A stretch of DNA of 64,000 nucleotides from Nageia nagi. Taxonomy: Eukaryota > Pinophyta. Below, piece after piece: positions 21,836 to 35,666 of the stretch; position 1 is the stretch's first letter, and each line of letters begins with the position of its first letter. A program made the translations under genes and the position numbers. The DNA is taken from the NCBI GenBank assembly GCA_050084985.1, contig JBITNC010000001.1, positions 144,522,001-144,586,000 on the forward strand. The letters run 5' to 3'. The notes beneath the pieces were generated by a model, which made no database searches, was not told where the DNA came from, and saw nothing but the letters and a program-made list of their open reading frames with translations.

Positions 21836-24800
21836 ATGGTTGAAACCTTCATACCCAAGCATATACTCGACGGTTCCAACTTCAGCATATGGGAACCTCG
21901 TATGAAAGCTGAAAAAAGGTAAGGGAAATGCAAATGTGAAAAATTTCAATCATAAAAAGAAGAACAAGCATGCTGCTACTGTTGGCTACTACTCAGTGAC
22001 TCACTATTTTAAATGATTGGATTGTTGATTCAAGATGCACTAATCACATGTGTTATGAAAAGGATAAGTTTGAAAACTTTCATAAGTACAAGAAGGATGC
22101 AGTTGTGATAGGTGATAATTCAGTCCTTGATGTTCAAGGAATAGGGAGTGTGAAGATTCATGGAAAGGTTCTTAATAATGTCTTTTATTGGCCTAAACTA
22201 AGGATGAATCTTATCTCTGTAATTTAGATTACAAGGAAAGGATACTCATTTGAGTTTACCTCACACTCTTGGTGTGTTAAGAAAGGACTTGCCACCTTGA
22301 TGAAAGGATCAGTAAAGGATGACCTTTATATTGTGGATCAAGTTCCTTCAAAGATGTGTCTTGCTGCAAATGTTTGTTCAAAGGGTAATCTTTGGCATCA
22401 ACGATTAGGGCACCTTAACCATAAGAGTATTCAAGATATAAAAAATCAAGAACTTGTGGAAGGTTTACCTAATATTTCACCCACAATTAGTCTCTGTGAA
22501 AGGTGCATTCTAGGAAAGATGAATAGGCAAAAGTTTGAAAAAGATAAGGCAACTCGAGCTACTCATCCTCTTCAGCTTGTGCATTCAGATTTGATGGGTC
22601 TGTTTCAGACTAAGTCTCTAGGGGGAGCTTCTTATGTTCTGACCTTCATTGATGACTTCAGCAGGATGACATTTGGTTATCTACTTGAGCACAAGGATCA
22701 AACTTTTGACAGGTTTAAAGACTTCAAGGCTCATGTTGAAAATCAAACTGATTTTAAGATCAAGATGCTGAGATCTGATAATGGGGTGTGAGTATAATAG
22801 CAATGAGTTTAACGACTATTGTGTTAAATAAGGGATCAAGCGATAATTCACAATCCCTTACACCCCTCAACAAAATGGAGTTGTTGAAAGGAAGAATCGA
22901 ACCATTATGGAAATGGCAAGGTGCATGTTGGGTAACCTTCCTAGTTTCTTATAGGGTGAAGCTATTCACACTGCTATTCACACCCTAAATAGGTGTCCTA
23001 CTAAAGCAGTTGAAGGTAAAACTCCATATGAAGCATGGACAGGAAAGAAACCTAACATCTCACACTTTAGGGTCTTCGGTTGTGATGCATTTGCCTTCAT
23101 TACCTCAGAGAAAAGAAAGAAGTTAGATAAAAGATCAGAAAAATGCATCTTTGTGGGGTATGATAATCAGCATAAAGGTTACAAGCTCTACTCCCCATCC
23201 CATAAAACAGTCTTTATTTCTAGGGATGTCAAGTTCAATGAACTTCCTGAGGATACAACTTCTCATGCTGAGGTGTCTGATTCAGATGATTCTTCACTTG
23301 CACCTAACTGGTTGGATGATAATGTAGGGAAGTCACCACAAGAGCAAAATTCTCCAGCTCAGAGAATTACAAGGAGTATGACCTTGAATAAATCTTTATT
23401 TGCCAAAATTGATAATACGAATGAGCCATCAACCTTTAAAGAAGCTTCCAAGCAAGAGTGTTGGATGGAAGCTATGAAAGTTGAGTATGAGGCGCTCATG
23501 AAAAATGAAACTTGGGATTTGGTTCCTTATCCCAATGAGAAAAATGTGATTGGAAATAAATGGATATACAAGGTCAAGTACAATTCTGATGGAGAAATTG
23601 AAAAATACAAAGCAAGGTTAGTGGCCAAAGGATTCGCTCAGAAATATGGTATTGATTATGAGGAAACCTTTGCTCTTGTGGCCAAGATGCCTACTGTCAA
23701 GATAATCCTTGCTCTTTTTGCAGCTCAAGGATGGAAAGTTTTTCAACTTGATGTTAAGAGTGCATTTCTCAATGGTGACTTGGATGTAGAAATCTACATG
23801 AATCAACCAGAAGGATTTATTCCAAAAGGTAAAGAGTCTTTTGTGTGCAAGCTAAAGAAGTCTTTGTATGGACTTAAGCAAGCACCCAGAGCATGGTACA
23901 AGAAAATTTTAGGATTCTTTGCAGATATTGGTTTTTCCAAGTGCTTCTCTGACTCAGATCTCTATGTACTCAATCAAGGAAAATATGTGGTCTTAATTCT
24001 CCTTTATGTGGATGATCTTCTCATAACTAGCAATAATATTGAAATCATCCAAGAGTGCATATCCAAACTGAAGGCAACATTTGAAATGACTGATCTAGGT
24101 CTATTACATTACTATCTTGGGATGCAAGTATACCAACACAAAGATTGTACTTATCTTAGTCAATCTAAGTATATATCAGACATCTTGCAAAAGTTTGGAA
24201 TGGAGGAGTGTAGATATGCTACAATACCCATTTCTCTTGGAATCGTTGTATCTCTGAGCTCAGATTCTCAGTTGGCTGATGCTACAGCTTATAGGTAATT
24301 GATCAGTAGTCTTCTGTATCTGACTATCTCTCGACCTGATATTGTCTTTGCAGTGAATCTGATGGCATGATTCATGTAAAAACCATATGTTGAGCACCTC
24401 AATGCTGTTAAGCAAATCTTGAGGTATGTGGCAGGGACAAAGGATCTTGCTCTTAAGTATTCCAAAGTGCCCTCGATTATTCTCTCTAGGTTCTCAGATT
24501 CTGATTATGGGGGAGATAGAGATGATAGAAAATCAACCTTTGCATGTGTGTTCAACATTGGTTCAGGTGCTATCTCTTGGGCTTCCAAGAAGCAACCTAC
24601 TATGACTCTTTCTACCATCGAAGCTGAATATCGAGCCATATCTATTGCCGTCCAGGAAGCTATTTGGCTGAGGCATCTTCTAAATGAAATTGGGTATGAG
24701 TAAAATGGCCCATCTCTTATTTCTTCAGACAATCAATCGGCTATCTCTTTGGCTAAGAATCTTGTGTTCCATCAGAGAACCATACATGTGGAAATCCAAG

Positions 24801-24970
24801 CCCATTTTATCAGGGAGAAGGTTCTAGATGACATCATACACTTGGAGTATTGTCCATCTACTGTAAACTCTGCTGATTTGTTCACCAAGCCCCTTCCTGA
24901 AGCTCAGTTCAGCAAGCTTAGGGATTCTCTCAGGTTGGTGAAGTTGCCCTCAAGGGGGAGTGAAGTTTGA
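21836..24970 (+). pseudogene. Element C gag remnant and pol polyprotein
   Basis: Gag starts at 21836 (MVETFIPKHILDGSNF) but only about 25 codons remain. A deletion of roughly 0.85-0.9 kb relative to E then joins it to sequence just past the zinc knuckle. Protease begins at about 22015 with DWIVDSRCTNHM, so the catalytic DSG has become DSR. Integrase spans about 22380-23250 (LWHQRLGHLNHKS; HSDLMG; SDNG followed by a frameshift). An open frame of 381 codons (23153-24298) covers the integrase end and RT, with LDVKSAFLNGDL, SLYGLKQAPRAWY and an intact YVDD. It ends at a TAA where Gln is expected. RNase H runs about 24419-24967 (DSDYGGDRDDRKST; LSTIEAEYRA) to TGA 24968-24970. It has the fewest lesions of the four siblings. 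Confidence 0.93.
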
Positions 24971-25050
24971 ACTTTTGTTAGTGATGATAACTTCACCTCT
25001 AAGAGGCTCTTTTTTATTGTTATATAGTGTTGATTATGATATACCTCTAT

Positions 25051-25347
25051 GGTAAGTTCGCTTTGTGTGAGGAACTTCTTGTACATTTTATACCTCCGTG
25101 GTAAGTTTGCTCTGCGTGAGAAACTTGTTGTACAATTTTTTGAGCATATAATTATGGTAAGTTCGCTCTATGTGAGGAACTTCTTGTACATTTTATACCT
25201 CCATGGTAAGTTTGCTCTGCGTGAGAAACTTGTTGTATAATTTTTTGAGCATATAATTGTGGTAAGTTCGCTCTGTGTGAGAAACTTCTTGTACATTTTA
25301 TACCTCCGTGGTAAGTTTGCTCTGCGTGAGAAACTTGTTGTATAATT
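25051..25347 (+). repeat. 105-bp dimeric tandem repeat in the 3' UTR of C
   Basis: The word GGTAAGTT recurs at 25051, 25100, 25156, 25205, 25261 and 25310, with spacings alternating 49 and 56 bp. That makes three copies of a 105-bp dimer. The two half-units are similar (GTAAGTTcGCTctGTGaGAAACTT) but distinct. Because 105 is a multiple of three, a repetitive open frame crosses it; I do not consider it coding. A single degenerate copy exists in element B near 9169. Confidence 0.9.
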
Positions 25348-25836
25348 ATATGTTATGCTCTATTAATAATCAACACATGTCTATATACAACAGGTGACTA
25401 TGAGTGATGGCTTGGCATCTCCGTGATGACTTATAGTGCACCATTGATCAGTTATTTATAAGATGGCATTATTTGATTCTCTTATTTAATAAAGTGAATA
25501 TATGATGCATCTAACTGATTTTGTTCATGAGTTGCTTGTAGCATGCAGGATCTTCTTCAAAAATGCAGGTTACCTTGTGTAAGCAAGCTCATGGAGACTC
25601 ACATGTCAGCTTAAAGTTGATCGACTACTATGTACAGTGAAACCAGTTGTGGTTAATGATTGTATTGTAAACCATTTTGTCAAATGGTAATGTAGTGAGT
25701 CTCAAACTAGTTCTCAAAAAGATTCTCAAATATGTAAATGTTCTCATCTCCACTTGTATCTCTATGGAGGAGAACTCTCTCTTACTCTCTCTCTTCTCTC
25801 TTCTACGCTCTATCCCAATATTGCATTAAGGGGGAG

Positions 25837-26329
25837 TGTTAGAATTTGTAATGAAATATTGTGAATATCTAAACTCCTTGTAAATTCAATTAATCACTTA
25901 AAGGATATTTAGATACCTTAAGGGATTAATTGAATTCTTTATTATGTAACCTTTGACCTTACCATGTGGTTAGTTGGTAGGTTAAAGTTAGGTAATATAT
26001 TTATTGTAACCCTAACCTTACCCTTGGGTTAAAGGGAGGTTAGGGAGGTGTTCTCATGCTATAAATAGAGGGCCTCTCCTCTTGTAAAATAGCACTAAGT
26101 TTTTGGAGTAAGATTACTCTACTAGTTTGTGTAGGAGAGAAAGGAATTGTTGTAAGAGGGTGCATAGATTGAGAATTGAGATCTAGTTGTGGATGTACTC
26201 CTAAGGAGGGAGGAACCACATTATATTTGTGTTATCTTGTGTGAATAGTGTTATTAGCTTGTAGATGTTGAATGATTGAGTTTTCTATAGTCTTGGACCT
26301 TAAGGATTAGTGGAGATCTAATTCCTTCA
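25837..26329 (+). repeat. Element C 3' LTR (493 bp)
   Basis: It is almost identical to 18283-18775, with about ten substitutions and the same length. It is preceded by the polypurine tract AAGGGGGAG (25828-25836) and followed by the CAACT target duplication. Confidence 0.95.
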
Positions 26330-26334
26330 CAACT

Positions 26335-27561
26335 ACCTCCAACGGTATATGCTTTGGCTTCATGTTCATCCCTTGCTATAGTTATCAGTCCCTAATATCC
26401 CATTTTAGAGGCTAAGTACAAACAAGCCTTAATGCAACCAATTAGGGACTAAAGTCCCCTAGGGGGTGGTAATCTACTTGATAAAAGAAACATTCTTTTA
26501 ATATGTTTTTGATACTAATCATGCTAAATTTCTTCCAAATCCTTATTCTTCCCTTAGGGAGTTAAAGGATACCAAGGATTTTGGCACTGATGATGGATAC
26601 GAATACAAGTTCGATGGTGATATGATCCTTGACTCCATGCAATGATTTTTATGTCATAGAATTAGAAGGTTGATGGACCCAATCCTAAAACATTCGACCC
26701 ATAATAAGATCACCAAAGTCACTAGTCTCTAAGAGAAACTAGATTTTCTCTATATTCAAGAAGTTAAAATTTCAAATTTTAACTTGGAATATGCCAACTC
26801 CTTTTTGTGGCCAAGTAGCTCTATGTACGCTACTAATTATTATCAAGGCAAACTAGGTGATATAACTTTGGTGCCTCCAAGGTGGAATTCCCTTTTGGTC
26901 TCATGGGAGTGGAGCCTTCCAATTAGGCTATGTGGATTTTTTTTATATTAATATATAACCTTTTCAATTCATTAATATCTATGCTTCTAATCATGCTCCA
27001 CATTGATGCATGTTATGGCGATGACTAGCTTTATCTCTTCCTTAGGCCATTTGGCTATTTTGTGGGGACTTTACCATGATTGAGAAGCCTAAATATAAAA
27101 TATGTTATCTTCCCATGAGATGATGTGCAAGAGAAAGAGATGCTTGGTATTTTCTAAAAAATAAGCATGGATTGGTTGACCTAAATGCATACCATAATGC
27201 TCATATTTTTTTATACTTTCTCTGGTTCACCTTGTCTAATTTTCAATCAAGTGATTATAGAGTTATCAAACATATGGATAGGGTCATGCTCACTAACCAA
27301 TCTAGTTTTTCTTTTTAGAGTATATCTCTAGTATCACCTTTGGTCATGGCTTCTCCGAGAAATACTATTTTAGATCATATGCCCATTATTTTTAAAATTA
27401 TATCTTCTCTTGAACAACCTCACACCTTCCATTCTATGTTTTGTCTCAATATTTCTGTCTTACACCATCCAAATACTATAATTCATATTTGTAGAATTTG
27501 AACCTTATACTAGGGCCCAAGGAGAAGGTTGACTAGATTAGCTGGTGGAATGATGTCATCC
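26335..27561 (+). pseudogene. LINE ORF2 relic: endonuclease part
   Basis: This stretch lies between elements C and D. Around 27050-27420 it reads WLFCGDFTMIEKPKYK, then DAWYFLKNKHGLVDL, then IKHMDRVML, then ILDHMPIIFKI. This matches the order of an apurinic-type endonuclease of plant L1 LINEs (GDFN...; D...; SDHSPI). Several stops interrupt it. It continues the LINE that carries ORF1 at 17340-18277 and is interrupted by D at 27567. Confidence 0.72.
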
Positions 27562-27566
27562 TTAGG

Positions 27567-28057
27567 TGAGTGAATTGAACTATAACATGAACAACTCTAA
27601 AAACTCCCAAGATCACATGAAAGCTCATAATACACATCTAATAAACTCACAAAGCAATCTAACAAAGATAACACAAGATGTAAGTGGTTCCTCCAAAAAA
27701 GAGTACATCCACTAACTAGATCTTTACTTCAATCACAAATACAACTCTCTTATAATCCTCCTAAACACTATCCTCTAGCACAACTTTACTCCACATATTG
27801 GTGAGTGATCATAAAGAGGGAGCCTTCTATTTATAGGCCAAAAGCCCTCTCTAGATCACCCTTTTATCTAACATACAAAAGCATGACATGCACATCCTTT
27901 TACCCAAGGGGCATGCTCATGACATGGAGTGTAGGACAAGTAACATTATCATATTCATTTAAATACGTAAGGTATCAAATGATACCCTTAAGTATTAGTG
28001 AATTTACATAGAATATTATTACAAAACCTTTACAATAATGCATTATACATTCCAACA
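27567..28057 (-). repeat. Element D 3' LTR (left copy, 491 bp)
   Basis: On the plus strand it starts TGAGTGAATTG and ends CCAACA, the reverse complement of a TGTTGG...CA LTR. A polypurine tract lies immediately to its right (CTCCCCCTT at about 28058-28066 on the plus strand). The TATA box and U3 hairpin are present in inverse orientation. Confidence 0.92.
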
Positions 28058-28767
28058 CTCCCCCTTAATGCAAAATTGTGATAGAGTGAGTAAGAGAGAA
28101 GAATAAGAGAAAGTAAGAGAGTTCTCCTCCAAATAGATACAATGGAGATAAGAACTTTTTACATATTTGTGAAGTAAGAAAGATCTAGTTTGAGACTCAC
28201 AATTTTGCCAAATACAATCATTAATCACAAATGGTTTCAATGTACATGAAGTAGTCATCCAACTGAAAATCATGAAGAGTCTTCAAGAGCCTACATACCT
28301 AAGGTAAGTAATCCGCAATCTCAAAGGAACTTGCAAGTCATAAGCAACTCAAATAATAAGATCAATTAGATGCAACATATTCATCTCAACAAGGATATAT
28401 GAATCATACAAAGGCCATCATGAACTGATCAATGGTGCACTATAAGTCATCACGAAGATGCCATGCCAAAAAACTCAATCATCTACTGTATATAAAATAT
28501 GTGTCAATTATCTTTACACAATACAGCATGCACATATGAGTTCCTCTCATATGGATAATTGAATAGTGCCAAAAGACACATAAGAGTTCCTCACATATGG
28601 ATAACTGAACAGTGCTAGATTGGGTAATCTTTTGCTTTAAAAATTTGTACATGTTCCTCACATAAAGCAAACTTATTATGAAGGTGTACACCAAGATCAA
28701 CACTATACAACACAAAATCCTCCTAGGGGTGAAGTTCTCATCACAAACATGAATTCAACACAATAAT

Positions 28768-31700
28768 TCAAACTTCACTCCCCCTTGAGGGTAACTTCAC
28801 CAACTCAATAGCATCCTTAAGCTTACATAATTAAGTTTCTAAGAGGGGATTGGTGAATAAATCAATGAAGTTCAAGGTGGATAGATAATACTCTAGGTGT
28901 ATGATGCCATCAAGAACCTTCTCCCTGATAAAATGGGCATGGATTTTCACATGTTTTTTTCTCTGATGGAACACAAGATTTTTAGCCAAAGAAATAGCTG
29001 ATTGATTATTAAAAGAAATCAAAGATGAGCCACCTTTCTCATACCCAATTTATTTCAAAATATGCCATAGCGAAATGGCTTCCTAGGCTGCAACAGACAT
29101 GGCATGATATTCAACTTCTATGATGGAAAGAGAAATAATAGGTTACTTCTTGGAATTCCAAGAGATAGCACTTGAACCAATGCTAAACACATATGCAGAG
29201 GTTGATTTCCTATCATTTCTATCTCTCCCATAGTTAAAATCTAAGAATCTAGAGAGAACAAATGAGGGTAACTTAGAATACTTGAGAGCAAGATCCTTAG
29301 CCCCTACAACATACCTCAGGATTTGTTTAATAGCATTTAGGTGCTCAACATAAGGTTTCTACATGAATCATGCTATCAAATTCACTACAAAAGTAATATC
29401 TGGCTTGGATATATTCAAGTACAGAAGACTACCAATTAATTGCCTGTAAGTTGTAGCATCAACTAATTGAGAGTTGGAGCTCAGAGAAATAGTAATTCTA
29501 GGAGAGACTAAGATCATAGCATATTTACACTCTTCCATTCTAAAATTTTACAAGATATTTGATATATATTTAGATTGACTAAGGTAAGTACAATTATTGT
29601 ATTGATACACTTGCATTCCAAGATAGTAGTGCAAGAGATCAAGATCAATCATTTCAAATATTGCCTTAAGTTTGGATATGCACCCTTAAATGATTTCATT
29701 ATTATTTCTAATATTTAGAAGATAATCCACATAAAGGAGAATCAATATCATGTCTTTTCCTTGATTGAGTACATATATATTGGAGTTAGAAAAATATTTG
29801 AAGAAACTAATGTTTTCAAAATACCTTGAAATCTTTCTATACTAGGCTCTAAGTGCTTACTTAAGTCCATATAATGACTTCTTTAGCTTGCACATAAAGG
29901 ACTCTTTGCCTTCCACAATAAACCCTTCTGGTTGATTCATGAATATTTCCATATCTAAGTCACCATTGAAAAATGCACTCTTAACATCAAGTTGAAATAC
30001 TTTCCATCCTTGAGCTACAGAAAGAGAAAGGATAATCCTCATAATAGGCATATTTGCCATGGAAGCAAAGGTTTCCTTATAATCTACATTGTATTTCTAA
30101 GCAAAACCTTTAGCTACTAACCTTGCCTTGTATTTCTCAATATCCTCAACTTAATTGAACTTGAACTTGAAGATCTATTTATTGCCAATCACATTCTTCT
30201 CATTAAGATAAAGAACCAAGTCCCAAGTTTTATTTTTCATAAATGCCTCATACTCCACTTTCATGGCTTCCATACAGCACTCGTGCTTAGAAGCTTATTT
30301 AAAGGATGAGGCCTCATGCTTGTTGTCAATCTTAGCAAATAAAGATTTGTTCAAAGTCATGCTCCTTTTTACTCTTTGAGTTAGAGAGTTTTGTTCTTAA
30401 GGTGACTTATCTACATCAATATCTAACTAGCTAGGTGCAACTGAAGAATCCTTTGGATCATCAACATCCTCTTTAGAAGCAAATGCTTTAGGAAGTTCAT
30501 TAAACTTTAAATCCCTTAAAATAAACATGGCTTTGTAGGATGAAGAGTAGAGCCTGTAGCCTCTATATTGACTGTCATATCCCATAAATATGTATTTTTT
30601 AACTTTTTTTTCCAACTTTTTTCCTTTCTCAGAAATAATGTAGGAGAATGCTTCACAACCAAACACCCTAAGATGAGAAATGTTAGGTTTTCTTCCTAAT
30701 CAAGCTTCAAAAGGAGTTTTACTTTGAATAACTTTTATGAGACACCTATTCAAGGTGTAAATAGCAGTGCTCACACCTTCATCCTATACGAAACTAGGAA
30801 GATTACCCAACATGCATCTAACCATCTCCATAATTGTTCTATTTTTCCTTATGATAACACCGTTCTACTGAGGAGTGTATGGAATTGTAAATTGTCTCTT
30901 GATTCCATACTTAGCATAATAGTCATTAAACTCATTGTTGTTATATTCTCTTCCATTATTTGATCTTAACATCTTGATTTTAAGGTTAGTTTGATTCTCA
31001 ACAAATGCCTTAAAAACCTTACAACTCTCAAAGGTTTGATCCTTGTGCTCAAGTAGATACTTAAAAGTCATCCTACTAAAGTCATCAATGAAGGTTAGGA
31101 TGTAAGATGATCCTCCAAGTGACTTTGTCTGAAACAAACCCATCAAATCTAAATGCATAAGTTAAAGAGGTTGATATGCTCTTGTTACCTTATCTTTTTC
31201 AAACTTTTATCTATGCATCTTGCCAAGAATGCACTTCTTGCATAGACCAACCGAAGGAGAAATTGAAGGCAAACCTTCCACAAGTTCTTGATCTTTCATG
31301 AATTGAATACTCTTGTGGTTAACATGCTCTAAATAATGGTGCCAAAGATTACCTCTAGAACATACACTAGAAGTAAGATACATCTTTGATGGAACTTGAT
31401 CCATGATGTAGAGGTTCTCTTTCATAGATCCTTTAACCAAAGTGGTAAGTCCTTTCTTAATGCACTAGGATTAAGAGTCGAACTCAAAAGAGTATCCTTT
31501 TTTAGCAACTTAGATCACGAAGAGAAGGTTCATCTTTAACTTAGGAACATAGAGAACATTTTCATGAACCTTTTCATGAATCAATACACTCCCAATTCCT
31601 TGGACTTCAAGGGTAGAGTTATCACCTATCACAACTGCATCTTTTCTATACTTATGAAAGTTCTCAAATTTTTCCTTTTAAAAGCATAGGTGATTAGTGC

Positions 31701-32726
31701 AACCAAAATTAACAATCCATTCAGATGAAAAATATGGAGATAAGGAGTAGAGTGTCATATCAAAACTAGCATGAATATTTTTCTTTCTTTTGTAGTTCTT
31801 TATATTTCCATTGCTTTTGTTCTTTTCCTCTCTTTTCTTTTTGTAGCAAACAACTTCTTTGTGACCTTGGATGCCACAATGGTTACAATTACCATCAAAC
31901 TTTTCTTTAGGATATGGATTGTTTGATTTACCTTTTCTATCTCTTTACTTGAAGTGGTTGTTGTTGCCATTATTCTTGCTAATAGGGCTATTATTTCTAT
32001 TATTCCTACTGCTATTGTAGCCATTACCTCTTTTCTCAAATCTTTTGGAGAAAGAAGGATAAGATTTCTTTTGATGGTTGAACTTCTTCTTGAAAAGAGT
32101 TTTGATTACTCCAAGAGCAATGTTATTATCCTTAGGAGAAGAAATCAATACCTTATTGTTAAGGGTTTCTTCATGCTTTAATAGGTGCCTAGAAAGGTTC
32201 TCAAGGGATAAGACTTCATCATCAAGCCTTATTTCCATAACTTTCACAAAATTTTTAAACTTTGAAGAAAGGCTTTGAAGAATAATGAAGACCATGAACT
32301 CATCATTGATCCAATTGCACCCATAAGCAACAAGTTGGATCATTAGGTCAATGATTTTATTAAAGTAGATACCCACATTTTCATCTTCCCCTTGATGAGA
32401 TTGAAGCAACTTTTGGAGAATGGTAAACCTTCTTGAAAACTTTGAACCAAGGTATATTTGCTTAAGCTTATCCTAAACTTTATTAACCGAGGTTGAAGAG
32501 GAAATCATCAGGAGCACATCATTTGAAATTGCAAGGTAAATCATGAAGGTTACCAATTTATTCTTCATGTTGCAAGCCTCTAGTGCCTTCTCATCTATAG
32601 TAGGTACAAAGTTCTCATCCACTGTTTACCAAAACTTCCTTACCTGCAACTCAGCTCTCATTCAAGGTTACCAAATCCCAAAGTTGGAACCATCAAGAAT
32701 GTGTTTGGGTAAAAAGGATTCTTGCA
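28768..32726 (-). pseudogene. Element D gag-pol polyprotein (broken)
   Basis: Gag starts at 32726 (MQESFLPKHILDGSN). A gag frame runs 32409-31945 and leads to an intact CCHC zinc knuckle near 31890-31850 (CNHCGIQGHKEVVC), the best preserved of the siblings. The protease reads WIVNFGCTNHLC, so the catalytic Asp and Ser are gone. Integrase covers about 31360-30430 (SCKVFKAFVENQTN, MLRSNNG, then FGCEAFSYI). RT covers about 30250-29400 with LDVKSAFFNGDL and YVDY in place of YVDD. RNase H covers about 29320-28780 and ends at the TGA complementary to 28768-28770. The plus-strand frames in this interval are antisense shadows. Confidence 0.9.
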
Positions 32727-35666
32727 TTTACTATATAAAAATGTGAAAAATAATAAGCATGTGGTTTAATAAACAATATTAAATGTTAAATTTTAACCAA
32801 GTAAATAATACATGTTACATTTAACACTAAAGATACGCTTGATTTGATTCATAAGTGCAAATGTTTTACAACTCAAATAATAACCTATGTACCCAAATAC
32901 ATTTCTCATCTCAAGAATCGTAGATGTAAAGTGACATTATTGAGGTTTGTTTTTTTATCTAAAATTAAGCCTTCACCTGGATGCCCACACAAGAGGAGCC
33001 CAAGTACTATCAATCCTCAACCAATTCACCTTGATCAATTTTATACTCTCATAAGAAGAAGTACCTACTATTTTCCAAGGTTATGATATTTATTGGATCA
33101 ATCAAATTATTAATCTTGATTAGGTTTCAAGTTATCCTCCTAGGTTATTAGGATCATCCTTGAATGGACATGCAAACATGTGGTATCACTACACACATGC
33201 CTGTCCACCTATTGGAGTTATGTCCATATCAACAGAGAACTTAGGGGTAATTGAGAAGTACAAACTTTTAACCATTTGGATCATCAAACTTAAAGGCTCT
33301 AGTTCATCTATCCTCACCTTATGGCTCCCCAAATAAGTCATGTTGCAAAATGTATGTGCAGATGTGCTCATTTTAGGGGGTTTATCATATCAATGTTTGC
33401 ATTTTTGTTTGCATAAGCACATAAAGCAAAAGGTGAAACATGAAGTAAAGAGCATAAATAAAATATCAACCATTTAAAATTTGAAACCTAAGTGTCCAAT
33501 GGGTTTTGTTTACCAACCTCTAAAGGACACCTTTACATCATTTCTAATTTTGCATAAGTCCATTCTTGCATAAGAGGTAGATTGCATCATAACTTAAGAT
33601 TTTAAGCATGCATTATTTAACTTAAAAAATTAAGTATGTAACTTAAATTTTAAGTCCTTAAGCATTTATCACCAAAAATTAAGTTCTAAGCAAGTATTAG
33701 GCATGCATAAAATTTAAGTACTAAGCATAAGTATGCATCATTTTAACTTAAAAGTATGCATCTAAAAATGCACTTTTTAACTTAACAATTTTAAGTAAAG
33801 AAATATATCTTTTAACTTAAAAATAAATTGAAATACTTAACAAATAAGTACTATGCATTTAACTTTTAAGTAGTAAGTATTTACTTAAAATTTTAAGCCT
33901 TAATCATTAACTTAAAAAATTAAGTAAGCATCATATTTTAAACTTCAAGTAAAAAAAAAATCATACAAAATTCCCCCTTTTTTTACTTAAAATTATGATC
34001 CCTTAAAAAAATACCTACAAAAATATTCCACTATTTTTAGTAAAAAAAGGATTGAGATATGTAAACGTATTAAAAAAGGTTCACCAACAAACTTAAATGT
34101 TTAAATAAAGATTACAAGTAAAGCATTAAAAGTTTAGTTTTAACGTTTACTTCACTCCATGTCAGGTTCATAAAGAAACAAAAAAAGAGTATACATTTGC
34201 TTCTAAGTGCATTTAATAAAAAAAAAAAGACTTGCAAGCAATTAAATGCCCACCAAAAAAAGGAGTAAACTAAGACAATGATCATTCATTAATTAATAAT
34301 AGTAAAAAATTTATAATAAATTATTGCTTACAAGTAAGGTCATCTTAACATTAAATGAAGAGTTGGTGTAATTGAAAGAAAACAAACTTGCACACAAAAT
34401 CAAAAAAAGGTAGATTTTAATGCAAAAGAGACAAAAAAAAAATTAATGCACCAAAATTGTATACCGTGAATATGGAGGTTAAAAAAATGGTAGAGGGATG
34501 CATCGATGGAGGACAAAGGAGCAACTCTCAGAAGGGGGTAAGAAAAAGGAGGCAAAACCAACCGGTAGAGTCCATTACCTTCCCCCAAAATGTCACCCAA
34601 AACCATGAAGAGTAGAGCGAGGTAGTGTCGAGGTGAAGGAGGGGACTATGAGGAGCTAGGATTAAGGCAAGGAAGAGGCCCTCAATGAATCTCACTAACA
34701 ACCATCACCAACATCAATCTATGCAAAGAATGGAGGAGAGGGAGAGTGGCCACTTGCAAAGGAGGCAAGGAGAACAGCTAGGAGTGGAAAACTAGTGGCA
34801 GAGCCATTGTGGGAAGAAGTGAGATGGAGGTGAGGCCATGAGTGGAGGGCTGGCGATAGAGCCATCGCAGGAAGGAGTGCAATAGAGGTGAGGCCATGAG
34901 TGGAGCAAGGAGGGAGCTATTGAGTGGTTTGAGGGGGTTACATGAGGTTTCAAACCTCTACATAATCTTGTTATCCCTCAAAGGAAGAGACAACCTCTCA
35001 ATGCTTGACTACTCCATCTTGGACCATCGCCTACCGATCGTTCCAAACTCTAAGTAACATCCACCAATTGCTTAGCGATCAAGGAAGGCAATCGAGAGAA
35101 GGGAGCCTTTAGAGGAGGCTAAGCCATCGAAATCAATAAGGTGGTGATTGAAATTGCAAAAAAATTGATAAATAATTGTTTCCTTTTCTTACTTTGTAAT
35201 ATAAATAGATTTAATATTTAATTGAATAAAAAAATTGCTAAGTAATATTACAAAAAATAGATAAATGTTGCCTATTCTCTTTATATTATACAAGTAAAAT
35301 ATAACAAAAAAAAATTGTAATATTTCACAACTATTGTATACTATTCTCTTTTTTCTTAAATTGTAATAGTTTGTTAGATAATGTTGTAAAAAAAAATTGC
35401 AAGTAAAAAAAAGGTTAGTATAAGCAACAAAAAAGATTACATCATATTATAATTTTGTTAGCCATATTTTGCTCAAACACAAAAATTTAACTCAACACAT
35501 AGCATATAATATGTTAGTAACATTAATGTAGTAATAAAAATAACCAGGAAGGAGGAAATTTATACCTTTTGTTGGTTTTACCTCACCAATGGAGTGTTAG
35601 ATGAGGAATGAAGAAAGATCATCAAAATGTTGAAGAAGGGCTTCCACACCAACCTCTGATACCAAA
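32727..35666 (-). other. Element D 5' leader and primer site
   Basis: This is a non-coding leader of about 2.9 kb. Near gag it has the conserved sibling block (about 32850-33520), then the TTAAGTATGCATGC-type repeats (about 33590-33960). A purine-rich (C/T-rich in element sense) block at about 34480-35130 includes a 58-bp direct duplication starting at 34801 and 34859. That block has no obvious counterpart in C or E. The primer-binding site is the complement of 35653-35664, with its last base changed. Confidence 0.75.

Larger units (their letters stand above)
18283..26329 (+). mobile_element. Element C: Ty1/copia retrotransposon carrying captured host sequence
   Basis: The two LTRs are each 493 bp and differ at only about ten positions. 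The flanking 5-mers are identical (CAACT, 18278-18282 and 26330-26334). It has a primer-binding site at 18778-18789 and a polypurine tract at 25828-25836. It is the youngest-looking family member here. Pol is well preserved, but most of gag has been deleted near 21915, so it would need help from another copy. Its LTR (TGTTAGAATTTG...) is a diverged type relative to B, D and E, while leader, pol and 3' UTR are clearly related. The leader contains PPR and GASA gene fragments. It is inserted in a LINE. Confidence 0.95.

Noticed and set aside
25049-25240. A repetitive small protein encoded by the 105-bp repeat
   Set aside because: The frame is open only because the period is a multiple of three, and the single unit in sibling B is degenerate.
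25049-25347. Regular repeats resembling a CRISPR array
   Set aside because: The repeats are contiguous half-units with no unique spacers, lie in a plant retrotransposon 3' UTR, and have no cas genes nearby.
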